From: Agrostemma githago
Lineage: Eukaryota; Streptophyta; Magnoliopsida; Caryophyllales; Caryophyllaceae
Direction of reading: 5' to 3'
DNA: 64,000 nucleotides
Assembly: GCA_958450325.1 (NCBI GenBank)
Contig: OY288241.1
Coordinates: forward strand, 42,470,278-42,534,277
Shown in pieces: positions 1-9,421 of this stretch. A program made the translations under genes and the position numbers. The first letter of the stretch is position 1. Each line of letters starts with the position of its first letter. The notes beneath the pieces are model-generated. The model did no database searches, was not told where the DNA came from, and saw only the letters and a list, made by a program, of their open reading frames with translations.

Positions 1-1038
1 AAGACCTACTTGCAACCGCATTGGATTTCATTTGTACTGTTGACTGGACTATATTCATTATTGGTTTCTGTACGGGCTTCCATATCTTCTTAAACATTGT
101 CCCACCTTCCTTCCTAGCTTCCTTCTTCCTACATTGCAGAGCTTCGTGTCCCAACCCTTTGCAATGGGTGCAAAGGCTTGGTTTCCACTCATATTCAACC
201 CTTATGCTCAGTTTGTTTCCTTCTTCGTCCAAGAAGCAGACTTTATCTTGATATTTCTGCCTCACTTGTAGTTCTACCATGGTTCTTGCATACCCAAGCC
301 ACGTTTTTGCTATGGTAGCCTGGTCAGACTATATATATTTACCCACCAACTTAGATATAGTCGGTAAGCATTTTCCCCAAAACCTCAATGGTAATTCATG
401 TAACCTGATCCAGGACGGAACTACTTTCACGTCCTCTTTTAACAGGTCAACCCCTGCAGTCCAGGGTTTAACAACCATAGGTTTACTATCGAACATGTGA
501 TAACCTGCTGTCAAGACTTTCTCCTTGTCTTCCATTGTGGCAAATGTCACAAGAAATATACCAATGGGAAGAAACGATACCTTGTCTACATTGTAATTCC
601 TCCAAATACGCCTGACAAAGCCATCAACAACCTCCCAAGGAGGATTCGCTCCCAAAATGTAGCAATATACTGCCTGTTCCCAAAACAGTATTTCATCTCT
701 ATTATTCTCCTTAGTAAATTGTATCAACCTCTCTTCTTCATTAGTCTCAGTTTCTTTAGTCTTTTCTATATTCGTATGTGTACTATTTCCACGTCTCCCT
801 CTCTGAGTGATCCATGGAATTTTCTCCGTCATGTCTTCATCCTCATCTTCGAAATTCAACCCAGGAATTGCATTTAGTTCATGCATAGGCTTTAATTTGT
901 ACGTAGCACATGTTCTTCTCCTGGACCAGATTTCTTCCTTGAGTTTGCTTCTTTATTTGCCAAGTCTGCCTTATTCTTATCATGGTGAGAAGCAGAACTT
1001 GATTTTGCCTTTGTCTTAGATGCCGAATTCCTAGCCAT
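1..1038 (-). pseudogene. LINE ORF1 (DUF4283 and zinc-knuckle type), broken, cut by the window edge
   Basis: This is the first ORF of a plant L1-type LINE, an RNA-binding protein that accompanies the element RNA. The start is the ATG at 1036-1038 (MARNSASKTKAK), because the LINE at 51339-56013 begins almost identically (MARNSASKTKSK). The middle holds a DUF4283-like region (GANPPWEVVDGFVRRIW, then RFWGKCLPTISKLVGKYI). Reading on below 329 gives a CCHC-like zinc knuckle (CTHCKGLGHE). It is dead: a frameshift near 885-890 separates the N-terminus from the rest, and an in-frame TAG lies at about 329-331. ORF2 would lie beyond the left edge. It is the same family as the second LINE but clearly diverged. 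Confidence 0.85.
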
Positions 1039-1119
1039 TATGATCAGAGTTCCTAAATCACCCTCCTGATAATCGCCTCATTAGGGTCTGGGGTTTTCGG
1101 TCTTCTCCTTACTGCTCGT

Positions 1120-3548
1120 GATTTTCGGTCCTGAAGACTTAAGGACGAGTATATTATTGACTCAGATCTCGATTAATGTAACATCGACGATCTCGGTATT
1201 GCTTGATATTTTTGTCGTAGTTACATGTATAGAATTTAAATTTTTGTTTGGCTATAGATGCCAAATTTTCTTATAAAAGTTATAGAATCTTTAATTTTCA
1301 ATTATTTCGTTGTTGCCATCGTTTTTACGAGATTATTGAATAAATCGTTATATTAATTATTAAATCATAATATTTGACCGATACACTAATATATTTATAA
1401 AGTTCCTGTTAAAACATAATTTTTACAGATTTTGAATTTTTAAAGTTGTTTAATGAATTTTTAACATATTTCGTACAAAAACGATTTAAACCGATTTTAA
1501 TGTTCATATGCCTAATTTACGTATTTAAATATGAAATTTTTTGTGTAAGTACATTCTGACGAAATTTAATTTTCTGGAATTTTTCATAATTTTTCGAATT
1601 TTATAAGTGGGTGAAATAATTAATAGTCCTAAAACACTGTTTATTGTTAAAAACCGAATAATCCTTTTAATTTCTGATTTTTATTTTTAATTCTCGATTC
1701 AAAATAAAGTTTCTGATATTTTCTAACAAAATACTTATTTTTGTGACATTCGAGATTTAATAAAATAAAAAGAGCGATAAATCGTTATTTAATCTTTTAA
1801 AACGAAACCGATGATTAAAGACGATTTTTCCTATTTTTTTTAAATTCCGGAATTTTCATTTTTTTAAACTAAAAAGTTTCTGGAAAATTTTGATTTCCTT
1901 GATAAGGTATGATTTTTAGACATCCGCGCACAAATCGTTTTGTATTTAGCTTTTATTTTTAATCGTTAACGTTTAATTAGCGCGTTTTCCGTAAAAGCCT
2001 TTAAAACCGGGTTTCCAGATTTTGAAAAAAATTATTTTCGGGACAAATTGTCTAAATATAGTTTTAATCATTTATCATAATTTTTACACTATTTTTCAAA
2101 GCTTTTAAATGGTAGAATCAATTTTTAAGCGAAAACGTGAATTACCGTTAAAATGCGATTTTACAGCAGTTTATTTATTTTTCCAGCAACTTCGTACTTT
2201 CTGAAAATTTAACTGTATCATCTTAAGTCACCCTTATGATATTCTAAAATGATTTAAATGTTTAATAAAATAAAGAATGTCAAATAAATTACTTTTATAA
2301 AGATATGATTGTCGTAAAATATTATTTTATGATCATTCCGTCGAAACTAATAATAATTCGGGAATTTTAGTGTCATATATTTTCGAAACACCCTAATTCA
2401 TAATAATAATAATATGTTTGTGAAATATTTCGATAATTTTTATAAATAATTTATACTCGATTTAGAACTTAATAATTGTTAAGGCCGAAAGTAGTAGTTT
2501 GCGAAATTAATAATATTTACTTTATAGCTAGAGTAAATTACTATTCTCGATATTTGGTTATAATGCTATTTTCGCTATTTTCATCGAAATGGTATCCCGA
2601 GGAAGTTTCCTAAATTAGAAAATTTCCTAAAATAGAAAGTTTCCCAAATTAGAAAGTTTCCCAAATTAGAAAGTTTCCTTTTAATAACGTTTTGATAATC
2701 CTACCGAATTACGAAAACGGCTTTGTTTTGGAGTTATGGAATAAGGACAAGTGTACGGGTAGAGTAATACAGTCTAGGGTATACGTTTTGCCATCAACTA
2801 TAAAGCTGATGTGTCTATGTTGAGACACATTGGTTGTTGAACTGAGCATGGTTTGTGTTCAGGAGTGTGTATATTTTGACCTTAAACTTAGATATCGCAT
2901 CGTGTAAGTCGCTATCGGGTTGAACTGGATTACGGTTGGTGTCCAGGAGGGGTGTACATTACTTAAGCCAGGACCTCGCTGCACGCAGTCCTGTTATAGT
3001 TGAGTTGCCTAGTTAGAGACTGAAGTCTAATTTGTTTTGACTGAATTCTAGAACCTAGTTTAGTATGATCCTAGTGAAAGTCTATTCCGTTACACTAATT
3101 TCCATAACGCCGTTATTATTATTGATTGACATTGATTTGCAAGTTGGCGATTATTTCAAATTATTTTACCGTATCATTTTAAATGTTTCCCTTTTTCAAT
3201 TATTTTGATATATTAGTAATTGTGCTTAATATCATGTAATATGGCTGGGAGAACGTTGTCGTTACACCCCACTGAATTGTGGCTGTTATGTTCATAACAT
3301 GGCAGGTATTATATGTCCGGGTTTGTGTGGGCTAGCGAGCGGCATTTGATCTTACGCCGTTCAATTTATTTTTCATCTTTTGGATTGAATGTTAAACACT
3401 TTTTAGGATTTTAATTTTTGCCCTTTTTGTATAAAGTGGCAGTTGTACTGACTTACCTTTAGTTAATAAAGTTTAGTTTTCAGTATGTTAATCCCAACTC
3501 TACAGTGATTCCGCCACTGTTTCGCATTAGAATTTATAGAGGATTACA
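1120..3548 (+). mobile_element. Truncated LTR, LARD-like Tekay/Del family (copy 1)
   Basis: Collinear with the LTRs at 12225-15702, 34303-37805 and 40811-44311 from about 1140 onward. Landmarks are the AACGTCGATGTTACTCGG-like block, the AGGCCGAAAGTA block near 2482, the GGAGTTATGGAATAAGGA block and the CTGGGAGAACGT block near 3246. It ends GGATTACA at 3548, followed by a primer binding site. About 1 kb of the 5' part, including the TGTAACACCC start, is missing, either because the LINE at 1-1038 sits in it or through deletion. It contains no coding sequence. It is AT-rich and more diverged than the pair at 34-44 kb. Confidence 0.8.
2603..2680 (+). repeat. 17-bp tandem repeat inside LTR copy 1
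   Basis: The unit AAGTTTCCCAAATTAGA is repeated about 4.5 times with small changes. The other LTR copies have only one to two units here (for example 36782-36815), so this is a local expansion within copy 1. Confidence 0.8.
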
Positions 3549-3550
3549 GT

Positions 3551-3562
3551 TGGTATCAGAGC
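3551..3562 (+). other. Primer binding site (initiator Met tRNA type)
   Basis: TGGTATCAGAGC, two bases after the LTR end at 3548. This is the common plant retroelement primer site complementary to the 3' end of initiator tRNA-Met. It fixes the 3' border of the LTR and the plus orientation. Confidence 0.9.
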
Positions 3563-3985
3563 ATTGTTACTCCCAACGCTTACACTTGATTCTAGGAAAA
3601 ACACCCGTAAATGATTTCAACATTAATGAAATATTAGTGAGAGATGGGTAGAAACAAAGTAAGGACTTAACTGTTAGGCTTACATGTTTTTGTAACTCAA
3701 TGATTAACATTGAATATTTGTTTCATTTCTCAAAACGAAGAAAAATAAACAAGATGTTGATACGATACTACTCTAGATCGGGACAAGAGCTGCTTATAAC
3801 TCTTAACACCTACTGACTCGAGTGAACAACTTGGTGCTACAAGGAAGATACATGGTGACTCTCCATCCCATATTTAGTTTTCTCAAGCTACGGGTTAGAT
3901 GATCAAGAGTAGATTCCTGTTCCATGATGACGCAAAAGATCTAGATGAGACTTCACTTCACTTTAGATCCAGTAGATCTAGATGG
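3563..3985 (+). mobile_element. Leader fragment of the LARD-like element
   Basis: Matches 37820-38200 of the second locus: the GGTAGAAACAAA block, GACTTAACTGTTAGG, the block around GACTCGAGTG, and GTTAGATGATCAAGAGTAGA. No reading frame is open. The match fades near 3960-3985, where the element is broken off and the KAS I promoter piece begins shortly after. Confidence 0.75.
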
Positions 3986-4261
3986 GATCTAACTAAGAAC
4001 GGTCACTTCACTTCCTATTTACGATGAATATATCCATCATAAACTTGCGACAGTTAAATATTAACAATAATACTGATCTTATCTAACTAAATCTACGTCA
4101 AATTGATCCATTTTATTTATAAGACAGATAATTCTGTTGCAAAGGAGATTAACTGAATAATTAATTAATAAAAAAATCCCTAACAAAAAAAACCAAAAAT
4201 GGTTTAACCATTCATTACACATTTTCCCTCCTCACATGGGTCCCACCCACACCCCCCAAAC

Positions 4262-4270
4262 ACTATATAT
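4262..4270 (+). promoter_or_regulatory. TATA box of the captured KAS I promoter
   Basis: CTATATATA lies about 100 bases upstream of the KAS I ATG at 4369. It is followed by a CT-rich leader with TTTCTCTCTCT runs at 4317 and 4350, as is usual for plant 5' UTRs. Upstream to about 4000 is AT-rich DNA with no gene. Confidence 0.6.
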
Positions 4271-4368
4271 ACCCACAAAAATGCTACATTTCAATCCATC
4301 ATTTCCACCCCATTACTTTCTCTCTCTAAACTCCCACCACTACCCTGACTTTCTCTCTCTACACCGCA

Positions 4369-4575
4369 ATGCCCAGCCTAACCTCGTCGTCCCTCCGACC
4401 AACCTCACTCCCTCCCCTCCACCGGAAACCTCCCCCACCTCCAACCCACGCCCGACCCAAGAAACGCTGGGTCAGCCCCAGGGCAGTGAAAACCGCTTCC
4501 CCGCCAAAGCGGGAGAAAGACCCGAGAAGACGGGTGGTTGTAACCGGGATGGGGTTGGTTTCAGTATTCGGGAAG
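4369..4575 (+). pseudogene. KASI: 3-oxoacyl-ACP synthase I (KAS I) first-exon fragment
   Basis: KAS I condenses acyl-ACP with malonyl-ACP in plastid fatty acid synthesis. The start ATG at 4369 opens a Ser/Pro/Arg-rich plastid transit peptide of about 45 residues. Then comes PKREKDPRRRVVVTGMGL and SVFG, the conserved start of the mature KAS I enzyme, as I recall it from plant sequences. The match ends abruptly after codon 69. The next codons (KIHRK, stop) are unrelated, so more than 85 percent of the enzyme, including the Cys-His-His active site, is absent. Promoter and leader came along with it. It is flanked by retroelement debris on both sides, so it is a captured or displaced gene piece. 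The identification is strong and the mechanism is unknown. Confidence 0.85.
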
Positions 4576-4683
4576 ATACATCGTAAATAGGATGTAGAGA
4601 CGTAACCGGTCTTAGTTAGAGTCTAGTTCATAGGGCTTAGACTTAATAATAATAAATGTCCTTTCCTTTTTTTATCAAGTTAA

Positions 4684-4744
4684 GAGGTGCGAGGGGACCT
4701 GTCCTCCACCTCCTCACTAAACAATATCTCGGGCGCCTAGCCCG
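4684..4744. other. Two adjacent perfect hairpins
   Basis: Hairpin 1, 4684-4712, has stem GAGGTG/CACCTC with a further inner GGGGAC/GTCCTC pairing. Hairpin 2, 4730-4744, has stem CGGGC/GCCCG and a 5-base loop. They follow the KAS I piece by about 110 bases. The stretch 4576-4990 holds no gene; apart from these hairpins and T-runs near 4665 and 4766 it looks featureless. Confidence 0.5.
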
Positions 4745-4989
4745 CTCATTAATCATATCAATAAAAAAACCTTTTTTTACAAACGCGCCTCGACAATTGC
4801 TTGATTTATAATAACACACTTTCTCGCTTAAAACTTGGTACTATGCCATTTATCGACAGTGATTATTTAAAGCTTAAGGGCTACAGCAAACGGTCCACTT
4901 AATTTCACCCTAAAACGAGATCAAGAACAATTACCCTAAGTTCAAACCATAACTAACTTCCCAACCAAAAAGCACAACATAACAAAATC

Positions 4990-6690
4990 ACACAACCGAC
5001 AACCAATAGGCTACCATACACCCATTTCAGTCAAACTAGACTTTCCAGTAACCAACAACACAGCCGAATACTAAGCCTGCCTAATAGGCTAAAAGTCGTC
5101 GTAACTCTAGGAGTCAAAAACTTTAGAGTCTACGGAGATTCATCCTTAGTAGTCAACCAAATCACAGGCATTTGAAAGGTCTATAGCGAAAGCCAAGCTC
5201 CGTACCAAACCAAAATAGAAACAATATCCCGAGAATTCACCGAAATCAACTTCATACACATACCCCGCGAAGAAAACCAATTCGCCGACGCCCTATCCAA
5301 GTTAGCCTCACTAATAAACATGCTCGACAACCTTTTCTCCATGCCTATCTGCGTAGAGAGAAACGAGCAACCCGCCTACATCCACAACATCGAAATCGAT
5401 GACACCCCCGAAGAACCCTGGTACAAAGCGATCCTAGACTTCAAAACCGACGGATCATACCTACCTAACACAAACACCAAAAACAAAAGGGCCTTAAGAA
5501 TACAAGCCGCCCACTACGTCCTATACCAAGGGTTACTATATAAACGAACCCCACAAGGAGTACTCCTTAGATGCATAAACAAAACCCAATTTGAAAAGGT
5601 CATAGAAGAAGTACATGACAGGGAATGCGGACCCCACATGAGCGCACACCTATTAGCCCAAAAAATAATGAGATTAGGCTATTACTGGGTCACCCTAGAG
5701 GCAGACTGCCGGCGTCATGTCCGTCACTGTTACAACTGCCAAATATTCGCCAACATCCAACACCTACCACCATACTCACTTCACACCACAACAACACCCT
5801 GGCCCTTCTCTACCAGGGGAATTGACATCATAGGAATGGTACACCCATTCGGAGCCGGTGGACACTGTTTTATACTAGTGGCCATTGATTACTTTACCAA
5901 ATGGGTAGAAGCAGCCTCTTACACCTTACTAACCTCCAAACAAGTAGTCAAATTCCTACAAAACAACATTATCTGTCGCTACGACATACCACACGAAATC
6001 ATCAGTGATCAGGGGGCTCATTTCAGGACCGAAACCCAAAAACTCTTAGACAAATACAAAATCCAAATACACAAATCCTCAACTTACAGACCTCAGACAA
6101 ACGGGGCTGTGGAGGCAGCAAACAAAACTATTACCACAATCCTTAAGAAAATGATAGACAACTACCGGGATTGGCCAAACAAAATACCCTTCGCATTATG
6201 GGGATACCGAACCTCCTACCAAACTCCCACCGGAGCCACACCCCGGAGCCATACTCTATTACCTAACCTACGGCTCGGAAGCCGTGCAACCCATAGAACT
6301 AGAGATACCCTCACTAAGGATACTAGCCGAAAGCGGCATTCCCGAAGAAGAATGGAACCAAAAATGTTACGATGAGCTAGTGCTCCTAGATGAGCGTAGA
6401 ATACACGCACTAACCAACGTGCAAGCCTACCAACAAAGAATATAACGAGCCTTTAACAAATAGGTCAAATCTCGAAACGTACATGAGGGAAATTTGGTAG
6501 TCAAATCCATCAGAGCACCCCTTCCCGTCGACCCTAGAGGGAAATTCAAACCAAAACTGGGCGGGTCTCTACCTCATCAAGAGGATACTCACGGGGGACG
6601 CCGTGATACTTACTGACCTAGATGGTCAAGAATTCTCAACCCCAACCAACATGGACCAACTCAAACGATACTATCCCTAAAACTCCCCGG
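4990..6690 (+). pseudogene. Tat-type gypsy pol 3' part: RNase H and integrase (element A)
   Basis: This is the end of a retrotransposon polyprotein. RNase H signature pieces (TAEY, YGDSSLVVNQITG, HIPREENQFADAL) lie at about 5050-5320 but are interrupted by stops. The integrase is open at 5320-6240. It has a His/His/Cys/Cys zinc region (ECGPH, then CYNC), and its catalytic residues are Asp at 5824, Asp at 6007 (SDQGAHF) and Glu at 6112 (GAVEAANK). There are 34 residues between the second Asp and Glu, one fewer than usual. A frameshift near 6236 moves the C-terminal domain to another frame, which then has stops near 6440-6465. It can be followed to KRYYP at about 6678. The ATG at 5320 is internal, not a real start. 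Gag, protease and RT are missing to the left, so this element is defective. Confidence 0.9.
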
Positions 6691-6967
6691 CAACCCCATC
6701 ATGATCTTTGAACTAGGGTGAAAACCCATGCAAAATGCTTAAAAATAATCCACATCAATAATTGGCATAATGAGTCTAAAGCAAAATCGCTCACACCTAA
6801 TATGAACAACAAACATGGTTTGATTCCGTCCAAACACGGATACGTAGGCAACCTTTCCAAGGGTATAACCAACGAAAAACAACAAAATCGATTACTCGAT
6901 TCACATGGAAATCGGAACCCCTCCCCCGCGTTCCGATTAACAAGTGATGTCAATGACAAAGCACAAA

Positions 6968-7252
6968 CGATGAGCCGAGGACGAGGCGAAAACCCGAAAG
7001 GGCGCCCTGGGTAAAATGAAGAAACAAGTTGCTAGCCGTCGTTAAAAAAAAAAAAGATGAGCCGAGGACGGAGTGAAAACCCGAAAGGGCACTCCGAGCA
7101 AAATGAAGAATCGAGTTGCGAGCCGTAAAAAAAAAAGAACAAAAAAAAGAAAAAAGAAAAAAAGAGAGCAAAAAAGAAGGGTGAGCCGAGGACGGAGTGA
7201 AAACCCAAACGGCGCTCCGGGCAAAATGAAGAATCGAGTTGCGAGCCACCAT
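6968..7252 (+). repeat. Three tandem units each with a conserved hairpin (element A)
   Basis: Each unit runs GAGCCGAGGACGGAGTGAAA, then CCCGAAAGGG, a stem complement, GCAAAATGAAGAATCGAGTT, GCGAGCC and an A-rich tract. Hairpins: 6983-7008 (core GGCG/CGCC), 7069-7096 (CGGAGTG/CACTCCG, perfect) and 7193-7219 (CGGAGTG/CGCTCCG, one G-T pair). In the first two, the inner stem CCC/GGG closes a GAAA loop. The block follows integrase by about 290 bases. The spacer 6691-6967 holds no conserved frame. The same unit occurs at 56193-56380 in another element. No further feature is seen at 7253-7444. Confidence 0.85.
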
Positions 7253-7444
7253 AAAAAAAATAATAAAAAAGAAGTGCTTCTCATTAACAAAAAAAATCAG
7301 TTAAATCGAGCATTTGACGAGGCCCTTTACATAGAGCATCCGAAATCCGGCTACCCCGAAAAATGACAACGTGTCAAAATCCTACAAAAAACTAGTATTA
7401 ATATGCCACATAATATCAATTAATAGAACATAGTAATAAACGGT

Positions 7445-8817
7445 TGGACTCTACCGGTCCAACTTTCCCCTTCTCCCGCCGTTCGGGTGTGCTTGTTCGG
7501 GTCTTTCACCATCGACCCCTTCGAACTCAAGCTTCCACTGCCTTAGCCAAAGGCGAGCCCAGCCAATCGCATTTCCCCTCTTCACTCACATTTTCAATAT
7601 GGGTCTCATCAGTCTTGGTCTGTGTAGATGAACTGACGGCACTAGGATCGGTAACACTGTCTTGGGTCAGGCGCTTAGTGACGTTGCCTTGAGTCGCCTC
7701 CTTATCCTCTAGCACCGCGGTCTTCCTAACTTTAGACTTGCTTTGTCTTGGCGGGTATTCAGAAACTCCTTGCCGGAAAGAAGTAAGGTCGGTCGGTCGA
7801 GCTTTTTCTATAATAATGGGATGCGAGAACCTCTGTCTCTAAGACATCCCAAATTCCCTGAGAGAACTTTCCGTCCACGAATCAGACTTAGGAGCACCCT
7901 TAGTAACCTTCGATACAGTTCGCCTTACATTCATCTGGCACGACAACTCGCTGGGGTAAATATAAACCGAATCCCTTAAAGATAATATCTGCATAGCATG
8001 AGTCTAGGACGAGAATGGAAACCCGACCTGTCCACTAATAAGCCACCACGGGATTGACCACCTGATATCAACTCGCCCATTAGCCTGCAAGTAAGAATGC
8101 CACCCTTCCTCGGTATAACCATTGATCCATGCTTGTACCATCTTACGACCCATGAAGTCTTTATAGTTATAGCCCTTGACAGACCGAGGAGGGTCAACTA
8201 GACCAAGCCTCTCCTGTAGCCAAACCTGCACAAATCACAACACAATGTCACACTTTCAAATCAAGGCAAGTTTCGAAAAAGGAAAAGTAGCACCCCAATA
8301 TACCTGCAAAACGATCCTAGAACCCCGAAAGGGAGCACGATGCATCCGGGCACAAGCATCAAGACCTAGGATAAGCTCACCCAGGATAAGTTAGTGAGGG
8401 TGATCGCCCGTGCTCCGTCCCCATTACAACATCCAAAACCTAAGGATTACCCCTACCCTCATGCACTGACGCGTCCTCGAAAAGGTAATAACATCCCACC
8501 GCAATATTAAAAGCCCGTGTACAAGCCAGAGGTGAAATATCACGAGAACCCTTCTGTGAGAACGTCCTAAAAAGCAACTCTAGGTCAATACCACCTTCTC
8601 CGAAGAAAACATTAGCCTCCTCTAGCGAAGAAAGGTCCGAAAAATGGCAAAACCATTCCACAAGAGCGTCATCTCGAAAAGGTATACAAGGTAGAACTGA
8701 ACACCACCCATCTATAACATCTAGCTCCTTGGAAAGGGGGCAAACCTTACCTTCAGCGAAAGCAAAAACATGATTCTTAACATCCCAAAAAACTAGAGCA
8801 TGCTAACAAGAAGTCAT
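7445..8817 (-). pseudogene. Antisense gene of Tat element A with plant mobile domain (PMD-like)
   Basis: Extra genes lying antisense behind pol are known in Tat-lineage elements, and some carry a PMD (aminotransferase-like plant mobile domain); their role is not established. The ATG at 8815-8817 starts MTSC, a stop, then HALVFWDVKNHVFAF. The next block (DGWCSVLPCIPF, LEEANVFFGEGGIDLELLF, PLACTRAFNIAVGCYYLF) and, after an intron ending TTTGTGCAG near 8227, VWLQERLGLVDPP, YNYKDF and DIRWSIPWW make a PMD-like order. A charged tail (about 7530-7715) ends near 7527. Stops at codon 5 and at about 8440, plus frame breaks, make it a pseudogene. A TATA box lies 200 bases upstream on the same strand. 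Confidence 0.7.
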
Positions 8818-9421
8818 CTTGCACCTTAACCTACCTTATCATGATAACCGTGGACAAACCATCACTTGGACAAACCTCGAGGTCACATTTCTTAAGATGA
8901 CCCATCCACTCAGTTAGGAGACTCCCAAAACTCGACATGAGTCAAAATAATACGAGGAAGCTATAGAGACACTATGGGTAATTTAGTATGTCTAAAACGA
9001 GCACCCATAACCCGCATATATAGCCCTAATCGCACAACAATTAGAAAGTTACGGAAAATTTTCATAACTGAGTTCCAGGCCGCCCGAGCCCAGGCGCCCT
9101 AGGACCGGGCCGCCCGAGCCCAAGCGACCCAAAATCGAGCCGCCCAGGCCCAAGCGTCGAAACCCTGGGTCGTTAACCCCCCAAAACATTCGAGTTCCAC
9201 ACCATCAGTCGTGCTTTACTCCATCAGTCAGCACCTGACAACCCTGAACATCGAGAATGACCTCCTGAAGTCACTAAAACTCTTTCTGAAAGCCGAAAAA
9301 CCCACGCAAGAGTGACAAGCCCATACGGACAACACATTTCACCCGTCGGATCCACTAGACTTAGACGTTTTTTTTATTTTGTTTTTTGGGGGATAAGCTA
9401 GCCCACCTAGGCGTGTTGTAT
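8818..9421. other. Upstream region of the antisense PMD gene
   Basis: No open frame is supported here. It contains a minus-strand TATA-like site (9015-9023). It also has a GC-rich stretch at 9080-9165 with near-repeats of CGCCCGAGCCCAAGCG, similar in style to the GC-rich box upstream of the TATA box in LTR A (18880-18980). It is read as the promoter side of the antisense gene. Confidence 0.5.
9015..9023 (-). promoter_or_regulatory. TATA box of the antisense PMD gene
   Basis: CTATATATG on the minus strand, about 200 bases before the ATG at 8817, with a GC-rich block just upstream. The placement fits an own promoter for the antisense gene. It rests on sequence alone. Confidence 0.5.

Noticed and set aside
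4576..4760. Helitron end capturing KAS I
   Set aside because: A hairpin is present but the CTRR terminus and a TC start were not found; kept only as a weak idea.
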